From the NCBI RefSeq assembly GCF_015240255.1, contig NZ_CP061205.1:2191501-2255500 (forward strand): a DNA stretch of 64,000 bases. Reading direction: 5' to 3'. The notes under the pieces were generated by a model. The model made no database searches, had not been told where the DNA came from, and saw only the letters and a program-made list of their open reading frames with translations. This document shows, one piece after another, positions 50,059 through 59,370 of this stretch. Source of the DNA: Kordiimonas pumila (GTDB lineage: Bacteria > Pseudomonadota > Alphaproteobacteria > Sphingomonadales > Kordiimonadaceae). Position numbers and translations under genes: made by a program. Numbering within the stretch: position 1 is the first letter of the stretch; every line of letters begins with the position of its first letter.

Positions 50059-51797
50059 TTGCAGTTATTGGGGCACGGCTGAACAGTAGCCGGCTCCCCC
50101 GGAAGCAGCTTTTACCCCTTGCCGGCAAGCCGCTTATTGCGCGTCTTGTCGACCGGCTGCGTACGGTAAAGTCCCTTGATGATATTATTCTCGCCACGAC
50201 AGGCGATGATTACAATGGCGACCTCGTGAACTGGGCAGAGGAATACGGTATTACCGTTGAAGCATATAACGGTGATGTTAATGATCTTGTGGGAAGGGTA
50301 GACAGCGTTGTGCAGAAACATAACGCTGATATGCTTCTTTATGTGTGCGGCGATTGTCCTCTTGTTGAACCGGCTAGTATTGAAAAATGGGTGGATGCCA
50401 TGTTGGCCGACCCCGCATGTGAAATGGCCGCCTTTATGCCCCGCAACGATAGCAAAAAATATATTCATGAAGGTTTTGATCTTTTCCGCCGATCATTTTG
50501 GGATCGGATGGAAAAAGTTGCTCTTGAGCCTTTTGAGCGCGAGCATATTGGCGCAGTGTACCACCATCTGCATAAGGTTAGCCCGAATAAAATAGCCAAC
50601 GTAATCGACGATGATATTTATGCAAGCTGTGACCACAGACTATCGGTTGATACATCGTCAGACTATTTTTTTATGCGGCGTATCTATGAGGATTGGTACA
50701 AAGATAATGGGCCTGAAAGTTTGGTGGATTTGAAAACTGTTATTCAACGGATTTTAGCAGACCCGGATCTTACAAAAACCAATAAGGAAGTTCGGCAACG
50801 CAAGGTGGGTGAAGAATGCCCGCGTGTTGTGATTTTCTGTGAAGCAGGCCCCACCGTGGGGCTAGGGCATCTTTCCAGAGTGTTAGTGGTGATACAGGCA
50901 CTGCAAGACCATCTGTCTGCATCTGTTATGCTCTGTATTAAAGGGCAAGCGCTTAGGCACAGTGCGCTGGCACTTGTGCCACACTGCTGGGTTGATAGTT
51001 TTTCAAATTTTACAACTAAAGGTAAGGTTTGGGATGCCGCTGTTGTTGATGTAAAGACACTTGATCAGCCCCTGTTTGATGTGTTGGAACAACTCCCTGA
51101 TGGCACCTTGAAAATAGCTGTTGATCAGGACTTAAAGCTGCATGATACATTTGATTTCATGTGGCAGCCCTGTATGTATCTTGACGAGGAAGCCATTAAG
51201 CCGTGTGCTGATAAAGTTGAATATGGCTGGCATACATTTTTGTTAAGGGCAGGCAATAATACAAAAAAGCCTGATCATGATCAGAACCGTGTGGTGGTTT
51301 TAACCGGTGGTAGTGATGCCGCTGGGTTGGGTGCTGTATGGCCAGAAAAGCTGCTGGCTGTCATGAACACTGCCGCTGAAATTGACTGGGTGCAAGGGCC
51401 ATTTGCAGCACCGCCAGTTATGCTCGCTGGAGCGGGTATGAATATTCTGCATGCCCCTGACAATCTAACAGACTTGCTGCCTTCTTATACGGCGGCGCTT
51501 GTCGTTTTTGGTGTTTCTTATTTTGAGTGTTTACTGGCTGGTGTTCCTGCTGTTGTCTCAAATGCGGCAGGGGCGGCCAAGCCAAAAGAGTGGGCGTATC
51601 TCAAAACGTTATTCCCAGAGTTTACGGCTGATACAGACGAGGAAGCGTTCGATAAACTGCTGAAGGCGGTTAGGAGCGCGGACACCAACAAGCTGCAAGC
51701 CTTGCAAGATCAAATGCGTCAAGGGCCTGCCAATTTTGCAAACAGAATTGGCGCGTTGCTGGCTGCAAGAAAAGTGGAATATGCCGATGCCTCCTGA
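50043..51797 (+). CDS. Fused cytidylyltransferase (NeuA/PseF/SpsF-like) and PseG-like nucleotide-sugar hydrolase
   Basis: The 584-aa protein has two domains. Residues 1 to about 240 form a nucleotidyltransferase of the SpsF/NeuA type, with IAVIGARLNSSRLPRKQLLPL and YVCGDCPLVEP. Residues about 260-580 form a GT-B-like domain with the PseG/SpsG signature EAGPTVGLGHLSRV. In pseudaminic acid synthesis PseG removes UDP and PseF loads CMP. Here both steps are in one chain, surrounding the NeuB step encoded just upstream. The start overlaps neuB by 16 bp. The fusion could channel the intermediate. Confidence 0.86.
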   Translation: MGEKIIAVIGARLNSSRLPRKQLLPLAGKPLIARLVDRLRTVKSLDDIILATTGDDYNGDLVNWAEEYGITVEAYNGDVNDLVGRVDSVVQKHNADMLLYVCGDCPLVEPASIEKWVDAMLADPACEMAAFMPRNDSKKYIHEGFDLFRRSFWDRMEKVALEPFEREHIGAVYHHLHKVSPNKIANVIDDDIYASCDHRLSVDTSSDYFFMRRIYEDWYKDNGPESLVDLKTVIQRILADPDLTKTNKEVRQRKVGEECPRVVIFCEAGPTVGLGHLSRVLVVIQALQDHLSASVMLCIKGQALRHSALALVPHCWVDSFSNFTTKGKVWDAAVVDVKTLDQPLFDVLEQLPDGTLKIAVDQDLKLHDTFDFMWQPCMYLDEEAIKPCADKVEYGWHTFLLRAGNNTKKPDHDQNRVVVLTGGSDAAGLGAVWPEKLLAVMNTAAEIDWVQGPFAAPPVMLAGAGMNILHAPDNLTDLLPSYTAALVVFGVSYFECLLAGVPAVVSNAAGAAKPKEWAYLKTLFPEFTADTDEEAFDKLLKAVRSADTNKLQALQDQMRQGPANFANRIGALLAARKVEYADAS

Positions 51798-52719
51798 ATA
51801 TGAATGGAAGGATGCCAGATACGGCGCCCATAAAGGGGCTGTTTTGTGGCAAAAGGGTGCTGATACGCTGATTGAGTGTGCATGCTGCGGGTTTAGGCAC
51901 ATTGTGCCACTCCCAAGCGAAACTGTGCAAAAGGCATTCTATGAAGAGAGCTTTTACCAGTCAGAGAAAGCTAAGTATCTGGCTGAAGCAGAAGAAGATT
52001 TTGCATGGAAAGCAGTGGAGTGCGGCCTAAGAATTGATATTGCGGTTGAGCTGTCAGGTATTAAAGCCGGACGTGTTCTGGATATTGGCAGTGGACCCGG
52101 AGACTTTTTAAAAGTGGCACAGTCAAGGGGCTGGGATGCTGTTGGTATTGAGCCTTCACCTGTTGCTGCTCGCTATGCGGCTTCACGTGGGCTGAATGTC
52201 ATTAATGGTTTCTTCAATGCAGACACAGCAAAAGATCTTGGACGATTTGATTTCATTCATTTGAGTGAGGTGTTAGAGCATATCGCTGAACCAGAGTCTT
52301 TGTTAAAGTTGGCAAGAAGCCTTTTGAAAAAAAACGGTGTTCTGTGTGTATCAGTTCCTAATGATTTCAATCCATTACAGGGTGTTTCTGTTAAAAAACT
52401 TGAGAAAGAAAAGTGGTGGATCGTGCCTGATCACCATCTGAATTACTTCGATTTTGATAGCTTAACAGGGCTTATTGAAAAAAATAGTTTGAGGGTTAAG
52501 AAGGAACTCACAAACTTCCCGATGGAGCTATTTTTACTTATGGGGCAAGACTATGCAGGAAACCCGGCTTTGGGCCGACAAATGCATGGCTGGCGTAAAA
52601 CGATGGACACAAATATAGCCGAAGTATCGCCAGAACTTTTGCGCACTTTCTATGAAAAGCTTGCAGAAGCCCGCATGGGTAGGCTCGCTATTGTATTTGC
52701 TGTTCTGGGTGATGAATAA
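51781..52719 (+). CDS. Class I SAM-dependent methyltransferase
   Basis: The 312-aa protein (from ATG 51781; ATG 51787 possible) has a short N-terminal part with CACCG (a possible metal site) and a Rossmann methyltransferase core: GRVLDIGSGPGDFLKVA, the acidic motif II EPSPVAARYAA and the SEVLEHI segment. It overlaps the upstream fusion gene by 17 bp and belongs to the sugar operon, so it probably methylates the nonulosonic acid or another glycan precursor. Substrate unknown. Confidence 0.85.
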   Translation: MPMPPEYEWKDARYGAHKGAVLWQKGADTLIECACCGFRHIVPLPSETVQKAFYEESFYQSEKAKYLAEAEEDFAWKAVECGLRIDIAVELSGIKAGRVLDIGSGPGDFLKVAQSRGWDAVGIEPSPVAARYAASRGLNVINGFFNADTAKDLGRFDFIHLSEVLEHIAEPESLLKLARSLLKKNGVLCVSVPNDFNPLQGVSVKKLEKEKWWIVPDHHLNYFDFDSLTGLIEKNSLRVKKELTNFPMELFLLMGQDYAGNPALGRQMHGWRKTMDTNIAEVSPELLRTFYEKLAEARMGRLAIVFAVLGDE

Positions 52720-52720
52720 G

Positions 52721-53812
52721 ATGGGCATAGCTGATATAAATATGTTCAAAGAACGCTATGATCAGTTTGACAGCTTTTTTCTGTACGGCGCAACACCGGC
52801 AGCGGTTGAGACGGTTGCTTTACTCAAGAAGCACGGCAAAAAGATAGCAGCTTTTGTAGACCGTGATCCTTTGAAGCAATCGGTGGATTTTTTAGGCTAT
52901 CCTGTAATTGCACCAGCAACTTTTTTACAGGCTTCCACTGAGGCAGCCGGTGTTATTATTGTGTCTGCTTATCAGCTTGAAATTTATCAATACCTCATTG
53001 AGGAAGGTATTGATAATAAAAGAATTTTCCCGCACCTTGATGGTATGTTTTTCCCCACGTATGGGGCAGGTTATGTTGAGAACCCGGTGCTGCAAAAAGT
53101 GCTGGAAGGCCTGAAAACTTTGGAAGAAAAAAGCTATTTTGAAACATGGCTTTCTTTTAAAGAAACTGGGAATTATTCAACCTTAAAAGCGATGGCTTCT
53201 ATTGGGCGGCAATATGAACACAAGGCGTGGCAAGCGACTATTAGGCCGGGCGGTGTTTGCTGTGATGTTGGTGCCTATGACGGCGTTTCCTCAATAGACT
53301 TTTTAGCGACAGGACTATTTGATAAGGTCGTTGCCCTTGAGCCTTTTGCAAAAAATTATGATAAGCTCTTATATAATATTAAAAAAAATAAGTTAGGCGA
53401 GAAACTGGAACCTCGGCAAATAGCGCTTGGTAGCTGCAGGGAAACCCTGTGGCAGAATACAGAAGATGTATCAAGCCGAGCACGTATTGTTGAAACTGAC
53501 GGGCAGGATCAGGCGGGGCAGGAAAAAATAGAAGTTTTTCCGCTTGATAGCTTGGGTTTGAAAAACCTGACTGCTCTCAAGGTTGATATTGAAGGCTTTG
53601 AGCTCGCCTTTCTGGAAGGGGCGAAAAAGACTTTGGCTGATTATAGACCCCATATTGCTATAAGTGCGTATCATGTTAAGTCCCACTGCATTGATATAAT
53701 TAAGTTTTTTCAGGAAAACTTCACTGGCTTTGATGTGCGAATTGGTCATCACCCACAGGCTGTATATGAGCTGGAATATTATATTTCTTTTACGGGTGCG
53801 AAGGCTCTATGA
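52721..53812 (+). CDS. FkbM-family methyltransferase with N-terminal nucleotide-binding-like domain
   Basis: The 363-aa protein has an N-terminal Rossmann-like part (about 15-120: FFLYGATPAAVETVALLKKHGKKIAAFVDRDP) often found in glycan loci, and a C-terminal FkbM methyltransferase (about 175-350: VCCDVGAYDGVSSIDFL, LEPFAKNYDKL, ALKVDIEGFELAFLEGA). FkbM enzymes O-methylate sugars and polyketides. Start ATG 52721 is 2 bp after the previous stop; the next gene overlaps by 4 bp. It is the second methyltransferase of the operon. Confidence 0.87.
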   Translation: MGIADINMFKERYDQFDSFFLYGATPAAVETVALLKKHGKKIAAFVDRDPLKQSVDFLGYPVIAPATFLQASTEAAGVIIVSAYQLEIYQYLIEEGIDNKRIFPHLDGMFFPTYGAGYVENPVLQKVLEGLKTLEEKSYFETWLSFKETGNYSTLKAMASIGRQYEHKAWQATIRPGGVCCDVGAYDGVSSIDFLATGLFDKVVALEPFAKNYDKLLYNIKKNKLGEKLEPRQIALGSCRETLWQNTEDVSSRARIVETDGQDQAGQEKIEVFPLDSLGLKNLTALKVDIEGFELAFLEGAKKTLADYRPHIAISAYHVKSHCIDIIKFFQENFTGFDVRIGHHPQAVYELEYYISFTGAKAL

Positions 53813-55044
53813 AAAAAAGGCTATTATTACTCGGTGGTGGTTTTGAGCAACTGAACGCGCTTCGTATTGCTCAGGAATTAGGCGCCGAGGTTATTGTTTT
53901 TGATGGGCACGAAACAGCGGCTTGCGCCTTTGAGGCATGCGAATTTTACCAAGTGAATATTAAAGACCATGCCGCACTTATAGCGAAGGCAAAAGAACTC
54001 AGGCTCGATGCCGTTTTTGTTCATGCGGCTGAGCTTGCTATTGAATGCGCGCTGGTTGCTGAGGCTGTTGGGCTACCTGGTATTTCGGTGGAATCTGCCA
54101 AGCTTGGAACAGATAAAACCTTGAGAGCAGCGTGCCTCTTGAGGGCAGGTGTACGGATACCAAAGTATCAGCCACTGACTGCTGCATCTGATTGGAGCGC
54201 ATGGAGAAACGCTGGTGATGCCCTTGGCTATCCGATTATAGCAAAACCCACCAAGCTTGCAGGCGCGCAAGGGGTGGAGTTTATACCAGATGAAATAGCC
54301 TTGCAGCGATATTTCGAGGGTAAACAAAGCTTTAAAGCGCAAGACTTTTTACTTGAAGAGTTTTTGCAAGGTACCCAGCTTAGTACAGAAAGTGTTGCTC
54401 TTGACGGTGCGCTTGTGTGCACGAGTATTGCACTTAGACACTATGATACGACGCAGCATCTCTGGCCACACCAGATCGAAGATGGTCACTCAATGCCCTA
54501 TGACGCCTCTCTTGAGCTGCAAAATTCTATTGATGATGTGACTGAAAAATGTCGTGCAGCATTTGGTATTGAAACGGGCGTGTTAAAGGGAGATTTAATT
54601 ATTTCCCCATCAGGTGAGATTATCGTACTGGAAATGGCGGTGCGCACATCAGGTGGCCGTTTCTGTGATACTGTTGTGCCTGTTAGTACAGGGGTAAATA
54701 TCCTGTATCCGCTCATTCAGTATGCATTAGGGCAAACGCCTGATCCTGCATACCTGAAAGCGGACAGACATGTTGGTGTGTCACAGCGTTTTGTCTTAAT
54801 TCCTGAGGGTAACCGGTTAAAGGAATACAAAACAATTCAGCATATTCTTTTGCAGGAAGATGTTATTGGATGGTGGTTTAGAGATGACCTTCAAGACTTG
54901 GCTCAAGCGCCCAAAATTATGTCGCACAGGGACAGGATTGGCTATGTTATCTGTAGTGCTGATACCAGAGATAATGCTGACAAAAGAGCACAGACAATTG
55001 TTGAACAACTGGTGAAAGCTATAACACTGGAGACACTAACATGA
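53809..55044 (+). CDS. ATP-grasp enzyme (carboxylate-amine ligase-like)
   Basis: The 411-aa protein has an N-terminal Rossmann-like domain (LLLLGGGFEQLNALRIAQELG), a central ATP-grasp with AKPTKLAGAQGVEF and LLEEFLQGTQLSTES, and the Mg-binding IIVLEMAVRTSGGRFCDTV segment. Such enzymes join a carboxylate to an amine or thiol via an acyl phosphate. It overlaps genes on both sides by 4 bp (ATGA). In this sugar operon it could attach an amino acid or acyl group to the free amine of a 4-amino sugar, in place of the missing PseH acetyltransferase. This role is speculative. Confidence 0.86.
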   Translation: MKKRLLLLGGGFEQLNALRIAQELGAEVIVFDGHETAACAFEACEFYQVNIKDHAALIAKAKELRLDAVFVHAAELAIECALVAEAVGLPGISVESAKLGTDKTLRAACLLRAGVRIPKYQPLTAASDWSAWRNAGDALGYPIIAKPTKLAGAQGVEFIPDEIALQRYFEGKQSFKAQDFLLEEFLQGTQLSTESVALDGALVCTSIALRHYDTTQHLWPHQIEDGHSMPYDASLELQNSIDDVTEKCRAAFGIETGVLKGDLIISPSGEIIVLEMAVRTSGGRFCDTVVPVSTGVNILYPLIQYALGQTPDPAYLKADRHVGVSQRFVLIPEGNRLKEYKTIQHILLQEDVIGWWFRDDLQDLAQAPKIMSHRDRIGYVICSADTRDNADKRAQTIVEQLVKAITLETLT

Positions 55045-56189
55045 ACATTTTGATCATTGGCTCTGGGTCTTATGTTCTGAGTGACCCGTTCGGACCCGGT
55101 GTTGTTTTGCGGTCTGTCTTGCAGTGGACCAAAGATAGCAGGGTAGCTGAGCAGCAGGCTGTTACCATTACGCTTACATATCAGAGCGAAAAAAAACTAC
55201 CTGAAAAGCAGAGTGAAGTTGAAGCTATTATTAATTATTTCAATGGAATAAATGATAAAGTTAAAGTTAAGTTTGAAGCAGCTTCCGCTGTAAAAAACAT
55301 TCTTGCCGCTGGTGATGTTGCAGCCTGCTTTATTGCAGTTCCTGATGTACATCATGCGGAATACTGCAAACTTGCTATAGAACATGGCTGCCCAGTATGG
55401 CTTGTGAAGCCTCTGACCGGAAACTATGGCGCTGCGAAAGATTTAAGCAGGATATGTGGCGAATTAAGTGGAAATGTTTGGGTTGATTATCACAAGCGTT
55501 TTGACCCCTCTAATGCTTATCTGAAGCTTAAAGGCCAAGCTGGTGACTATGGCAGAATGCTTGTGTATTCAGTTGACTATCATCAGCCCTATACACTGCC
55601 AACACAGGTCTTTGACTGGACCAGTGATGTGGATGTTTTCACCTATATTGGCTGTCATTATGTTGATCAGGTTTTTTATCTGTACCCAGGTGCGCGCCCT
55701 GTTTCTGCCTCTGCATATCCCGTAAAAGGCAAGGTTTATGAAAAAACGGGCCAGTTTGACGGTGTGATTGCAACACTGCGTTTTGATGTGGAGGGCAATG
55801 AGCTATTGGTGCCCATGAATATTGGCTGGTTTAACCCTGCTGGTTCGCCGACAAAAAGCCTGCAGGTATTGAAAGTGCAATTTGAGAAAGGGCTGGTGAA
55901 CCTTGATCAAACGCGGCGTGGTATTGAAATATGGCACGAAGAAGGGGTCTCTGAAATTAACCCTTACTTTTTCGGTGAGGCATTGGATGCTATGGGGAAT
56001 AGCTATTACACTGGATACGGTTATAAAAGCGTTCAGGCGTTTCTCGACCTTGTGCAGTCTGGTCAAAAATGGCCATCTTCTGGAATTTTGCCAACGCTTG
56101 AGGAAGCCCTCAAAACAGAAAAGGTTTTATTCGGTGTTCAGGAAGCGCTTAAAACCGGCAAAGAATTTGATTACAGAACATTAGATTAA
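55041..56189 (+). CDS. Gfo/Idh/MocA-family oxidoreductase
   Basis: The 382-aa protein begins with a Rossmann NAD(P) site (NILIIGSGSYVLSDPFGPGVV), has the Gfo/Idh AVPDVHHAEYCKLAIEHGCPVWLVKPLTG segment with the conserved Lys-Pro, and a C-terminal mixed-sheet domain with the DYHKRFDPSN and IGCHYVDQVFYL segments containing the usual His. It probably oxidises or reduces a sugar hydroxyl/keto group. The start overlaps the ATP-grasp gene by 4 bp. It is a part of the tailoring block. Confidence 0.87.
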   Translation: MNILIIGSGSYVLSDPFGPGVVLRSVLQWTKDSRVAEQQAVTITLTYQSEKKLPEKQSEVEAIINYFNGINDKVKVKFEAASAVKNILAAGDVAACFIAVPDVHHAEYCKLAIEHGCPVWLVKPLTGNYGAAKDLSRICGELSGNVWVDYHKRFDPSNAYLKLKGQAGDYGRMLVYSVDYHQPYTLPTQVFDWTSDVDVFTYIGCHYVDQVFYLYPGARPVSASAYPVKGKVYEKTGQFDGVIATLRFDVEGNELLVPMNIGWFNPAGSPTKSLQVLKVQFEKGLVNLDQTRRGIEIWHEEGVSEINPYFFGEALDAMGNSYYTGYGYKSVQAFLDLVQSGQKWPSSGILPTLEEALKTEKVLFGVQEALKTGKEFDYRTLD

Positions 56190-56195
56190 CGCTAG

Positions 56196-56217
56196 TGTTA
56201 CCTGTGAAAATGTAACA
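56196..56217. promoter_or_regulatory. Inverted repeat TGTTAC-N10-GTAACA before the GH57-like gene
   Basis: TGTTAC (56196-56201) and GTAACA (56212-56217), in the 40-bp gap after the oxidoreductase gene. The same arms and spacing are at 24429-24450. It may be a hairpin or an operator. Confidence 0.35.
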
Positions 56218-56229
56218 GGGGCTTTGTAC

Positions 56230-58218
56230 GTGCCGCTACCGCTAGTATATACAGCGTTTCATATCAATATGGCCTTCTCTTCAATTGAGGAGGAGGACAG
56301 ATCTGCTGTTATAAAGCAGTGTTATTGGCCTCTTTTAGAGCTTGCTGAGGCAGGCTTTCCTATCGGGATCGAAGCAACCAGCTATAGTTTGAAAGCTATT
56401 CAGGCACTTGATCCAGAATGGATTGTTAAACTGAAAGCTTTAATCAAGGCTGGAAGTGTTGAGTTTATAGGCAGTGGTTTTACGCAAATGATTGCGCCGC
56501 TGGTGCCACCCGAGGTAACCGAATGGAACCTGAAGCTTGGCCTGCTGGACTATGAAGAAATTTTAGGCATTAAGCCTTCTATTGCGCTCATTAATGAACA
56601 GGCATATGCGCCAGGACTGGTGCCTTTATACTGCGCCGCCGGGTTTAAGGCAATTATGATGGATTGGTCAGAACCAGCCAGTCATAATACATCGTGGAAA
56701 AATAAGTTTGCACATTATCCACAGTGTATTGCAGGCGCGGGCGATAGTGTTATTCCTGTGGTGTGGTCTGATGCAATTTCATTTCAAAAATTTCAACGTT
56801 ATGCCCAAGGCGAAATTGACGCAGATGAATATTTGGAATTTTTAAGTTTGCAGTTGGGCGAGGGGGCCAAAACATTCCCGCTCTACACAAGTGACGCTGA
56901 AATATTTGATTACCGCCCCGGCAGGTTTCAGAGTGAGGCGTTACAAGGTGCTATTTCTGAGTATGAACGTATTCGGCTGCTGCTGGTGGCTTTGAAAAAC
57001 AGTGGATATGTAAAACTTGGTTTACCGTCAGATGCGCTTTCTTTGTTGGCAACTGATACAAAGCCTGTACGGTTGGAGACAGCAACGGCACCAGTGCCTG
57101 TTAAAAAGCAAAGAAAATACAATATTACCAGATGGGCAGTTTCAGGTAGAAATGACCTTCTTTTAAATACGCATTGCTGGCGTGTTTTTGAAGGTCTTAA
57201 AGGTGATGCCAAAGCAGGCAGTAATGAATGGCGTGCGCTTTGCGCCTTGTGGGCCAGCGATTACCGGACACATATTACAGAAAAGCGCTGGAAAACCATG
57301 GTTTCCAGTTTGCCTGAAATCAATCGTGCCTCTGCTGTAGTACAGCAAAAACGAGAGACCGTGTCTGATGATGTGCATATCAGCAATGATAGACGTTTTT
57401 TGGTGATAAATGCTGATAAGGCTCATCTGATTTTAAACCTTTACCGGGGGATGGCTATTCAGTCTTACGGGCCGGGAAAAGCGCAGGTGGAAAATGCAGG
57501 TGCTCCGGCGCGCAATGGTTTTATTGGCACTTTGTCGCATGGTTTTTATCAAGATATTGCCATGGGGGCTGACTTTTATACCGGGCATTTTACGTTCGAG
57601 CCAGCTGCTAGCCATAAAGTGACAGACTTGGTGCGTGTTGGCCATGCTTTATCCTGGTTGCCTGAGATAGAAGCGCTTGAAATTACGGCGCCTATTAAAA
57701 CGTCTCTGGGCACAATAACCAAACGCCTTTTATTCTATCCGTACCAACGCAAGCTAAAAATAGAATATAAGGGCATACCGTTGCCGCAAGTTGGTAGTCT
57801 GCGGTTGTTCAATATAACACTGAACCCACGGGCCTTTAAAAAGAAACATCTGTATTACGCAGCCCATAATGGCGGTAAAAACCCAGATAGGCATGCTTTA
57901 TGGGGTAAAGGCCTGATCGAGATTGACCACGGTGCACCTGTTTCGCGGCTTGTATCAGCAACAACAGGCCTTGGCATGACTGGGGGCTATCTGGAATTTG
58001 GGGATGATAAAAACTATGTCCGATTGGAAGTTGATCGTACAGCAGCGGCAGGCATCGGAATGATAACCAGTAAGGCCGTGAGCAAAAGCTTTTTTGTTAG
58101 AGCAGCTGTTTCATTGCAGGAACTGGATGAAACTGCCGGGCGGGATCATTTTACACTTCAGGATATGGTGTCGCCGCTTTGTGTGGCGGCCACCTTGTCT
58201 TTTGGCTCGCATACATAA
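56230..58218 (+). CDS. Glycoside hydrolase family 57-like protein
   Basis: The 662-aa protein has an N-terminal GH57-like catalytic part: YTAFHINMAFSSIEEED, a GSGFTQMIAPLVPPEV segment, ALINEQAYAPGLVPLY with a candidate nucleophile Glu, and SDAEIFDYRPGRF with a candidate acid Asp. A large C-terminal beta-rich part (about 390-660) follows, as in other GH57 proteins. No signal peptide, so it acts in the cytoplasm. GTG 56230 fits the GGGG upstream (8 bp). A hydrolase in a sugar-biosynthesis operon is unusual; it may trim, transfer or edit an intermediate. Family call by pattern. Confidence 0.72.
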   Translation: MPLPLVYTAFHINMAFSSIEEEDRSAVIKQCYWPLLELAEAGFPIGIEATSYSLKAIQALDPEWIVKLKALIKAGSVEFIGSGFTQMIAPLVPPEVTEWNLKLGLLDYEEILGIKPSIALINEQAYAPGLVPLYCAAGFKAIMMDWSEPASHNTSWKNKFAHYPQCIAGAGDSVIPVVWSDAISFQKFQRYAQGEIDADEYLEFLSLQLGEGAKTFPLYTSDAEIFDYRPGRFQSEALQGAISEYERIRLLLVALKNSGYVKLGLPSDALSLLATDTKPVRLETATAPVPVKKQRKYNITRWAVSGRNDLLLNTHCWRVFEGLKGDAKAGSNEWRALCALWASDYRTHITEKRWKTMVSSLPEINRASAVVQQKRETVSDDVHISNDRRFLVINADKAHLILNLYRGMAIQSYGPGKAQVENAGAPARNGFIGTLSHGFYQDIAMGADFYTGHFTFEPAASHKVTDLVRVGHALSWLPEIEALEITAPIKTSLGTITKRLLFYPYQRKLKIEYKGIPLPQVGSLRLFNITLNPRAFKKKHLYYAAHNGGKNPDRHALWGKGLIEIDHGAPVSRLVSATTGLGMTGGYLEFGDDKNYVRLEVDRTAAAGIGMITSKAVSKSFFVRAAVSLQELDETAGRDHFTLQDMVSPLCVAATLSFGSHT

Positions 58219-58271
58219 ATGATTTGTTTTCTAAACGGTTAGAAATAAAGAAGTTCTTTCACCTTATAGTA

Positions 58272-58294
58272 TTGAATGATAGGCTTCCATTCAA
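58272..58294. promoter_or_regulatory. Inverted repeat before pseB
   Basis: TTGAATG (58272-58278) and CATTCAA (58288-58294), 27 bp before the pseB start. It may be an operator or a hairpin separating the GH57-like gene from pseB-pseC. No sigma54 element is seen here. Confidence 0.35.
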
Positions 58295-58321
58295 CGGTGC
58301 AGATATTATGGGAGGGCCTCT

Positions 58322-59359
58322 ATGGCACTGACAGGTTTTGACAGTTCCACGGCTGATCTTAAAGGTAAGTCAATTTTAATAACCGGGGGTACTGGTTCTT
58401 TTGGCTCAACGCTGCTTAAGCAGTTGTTAAGGGACCATGAGCCGCGCCGGGTGATTATTTTTGCGCGAGGTGAGTATAACCATTTTCTGCTGCAGAATAG
58501 CCTGACAGAGGACCAGCAATCCAGAGTGCGCTTCTTTATTGGGGACGTACGCGACCGTGACCGCCTTGTTATGGCGATGCGGAATGTTGACCTTGTTGTG
58601 CATGCTGCGGCTCAAAAACAGGTGCCGCTCGCTGAATATAACCCTTTTGAGTGTATCAGAACAAACGTGATTGGTGCAGAGAATGTGGTGCAAGCGGCTA
58701 TTCAGGCCGGTGTTAAACAGGTTTTGGCTTTGTCAACAGACAAGGCTGTAAACCCTATTAACCTTTACGGTGCCAGTAAGCTTGCATCTGATAAAATTTT
58801 TGTGGCGGCCAATGCATTGGCCTCAGGAACTGGTACACGATTTTCTGTTGTAAGATACGGTAATGTTCTTGGATCACGGGGGAGTGTTATTCCATTTTTC
58901 CGGTCGCTTTTGAATGAAGGTGCAACAGAGCTTCCTATCACGGATGCACGGATGACACGTTTCTGGATAACCCTCGAACAGGCTGTTGCTTTTACGCTTT
59001 CATGTATTTCTATCATGCGGGGCGGTGAAATTTTTGTTCCCAAAATACCGTCCATGCGTATAACAGACTTGGTTGAAGCACTTGCACCTAATGTTGGGCA
59101 AAAACATGTGGGTATTCGGCCCGGTGAAAAGCTGCATGAAATCATGATTACTGAACATAATGCATTAAACACGGTTGACTATGGTGACCGGTATATCATT
59201 CAACCTGAATGGAACTTTTGGGATAAGGATGCTCATACAAAAGGCGGGCATTCTATAATGGATGAGGGTTTTGAGTACTCTAGCGACAAAAATGATAGCT
59301 GGCTGGATGTTGAATCGTTAAGGACGATTTTAAAAACGATCCCAGATAGTGGGTCATAA
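58322..59359 (+). CDS. pseB: UDP-GlcNAc 4,6-dehydratase/5-epimerase (PseB/FlmA-like)
   Basis: The 345-aa short-chain dehydrogenase/reductase has NAD motif TGGTGSFGS (21-29) and the PseB active site STDKAVNPINLYGASK with Asp140, Lys141, Tyr149 and Lys153, at the same spacing as the FlaA1/PseB catalytic residues. PseB makes UDP-2-acetamido-2,6-dideoxy-beta-L-arabino-hexos-4-ulose, the first step of pseudaminic acid synthesis. GGGAGG lies 7 bp before the start. The pseC gene follows 11 bp later, making a two-gene module. Confidence 0.9.
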   Translation: MALTGFDSSTADLKGKSILITGGTGSFGSTLLKQLLRDHEPRRVIIFARGEYNHFLLQNSLTEDQQSRVRFFIGDVRDRDRLVMAMRNVDLVVHAAAQKQVPLAEYNPFECIRTNVIGAENVVQAAIQAGVKQVLALSTDKAVNPINLYGASKLASDKIFVAANALASGTGTRFSVVRYGNVLGSRGSVIPFFRSLLNEGATELPITDARMTRFWITLEQAVAFTLSCISIMRGGEIFVPKIPSMRITDLVEALAPNVGQKHVGIRPGEKLHEIMITEHNALNTVDYGDRYIIQPEWNFWDKDAHTKGGHSIMDEGFEYSSDKNDSWLDVESLRTILKTIPDSGS

Positions 59360-59370
59360 CGGGGTTAATC

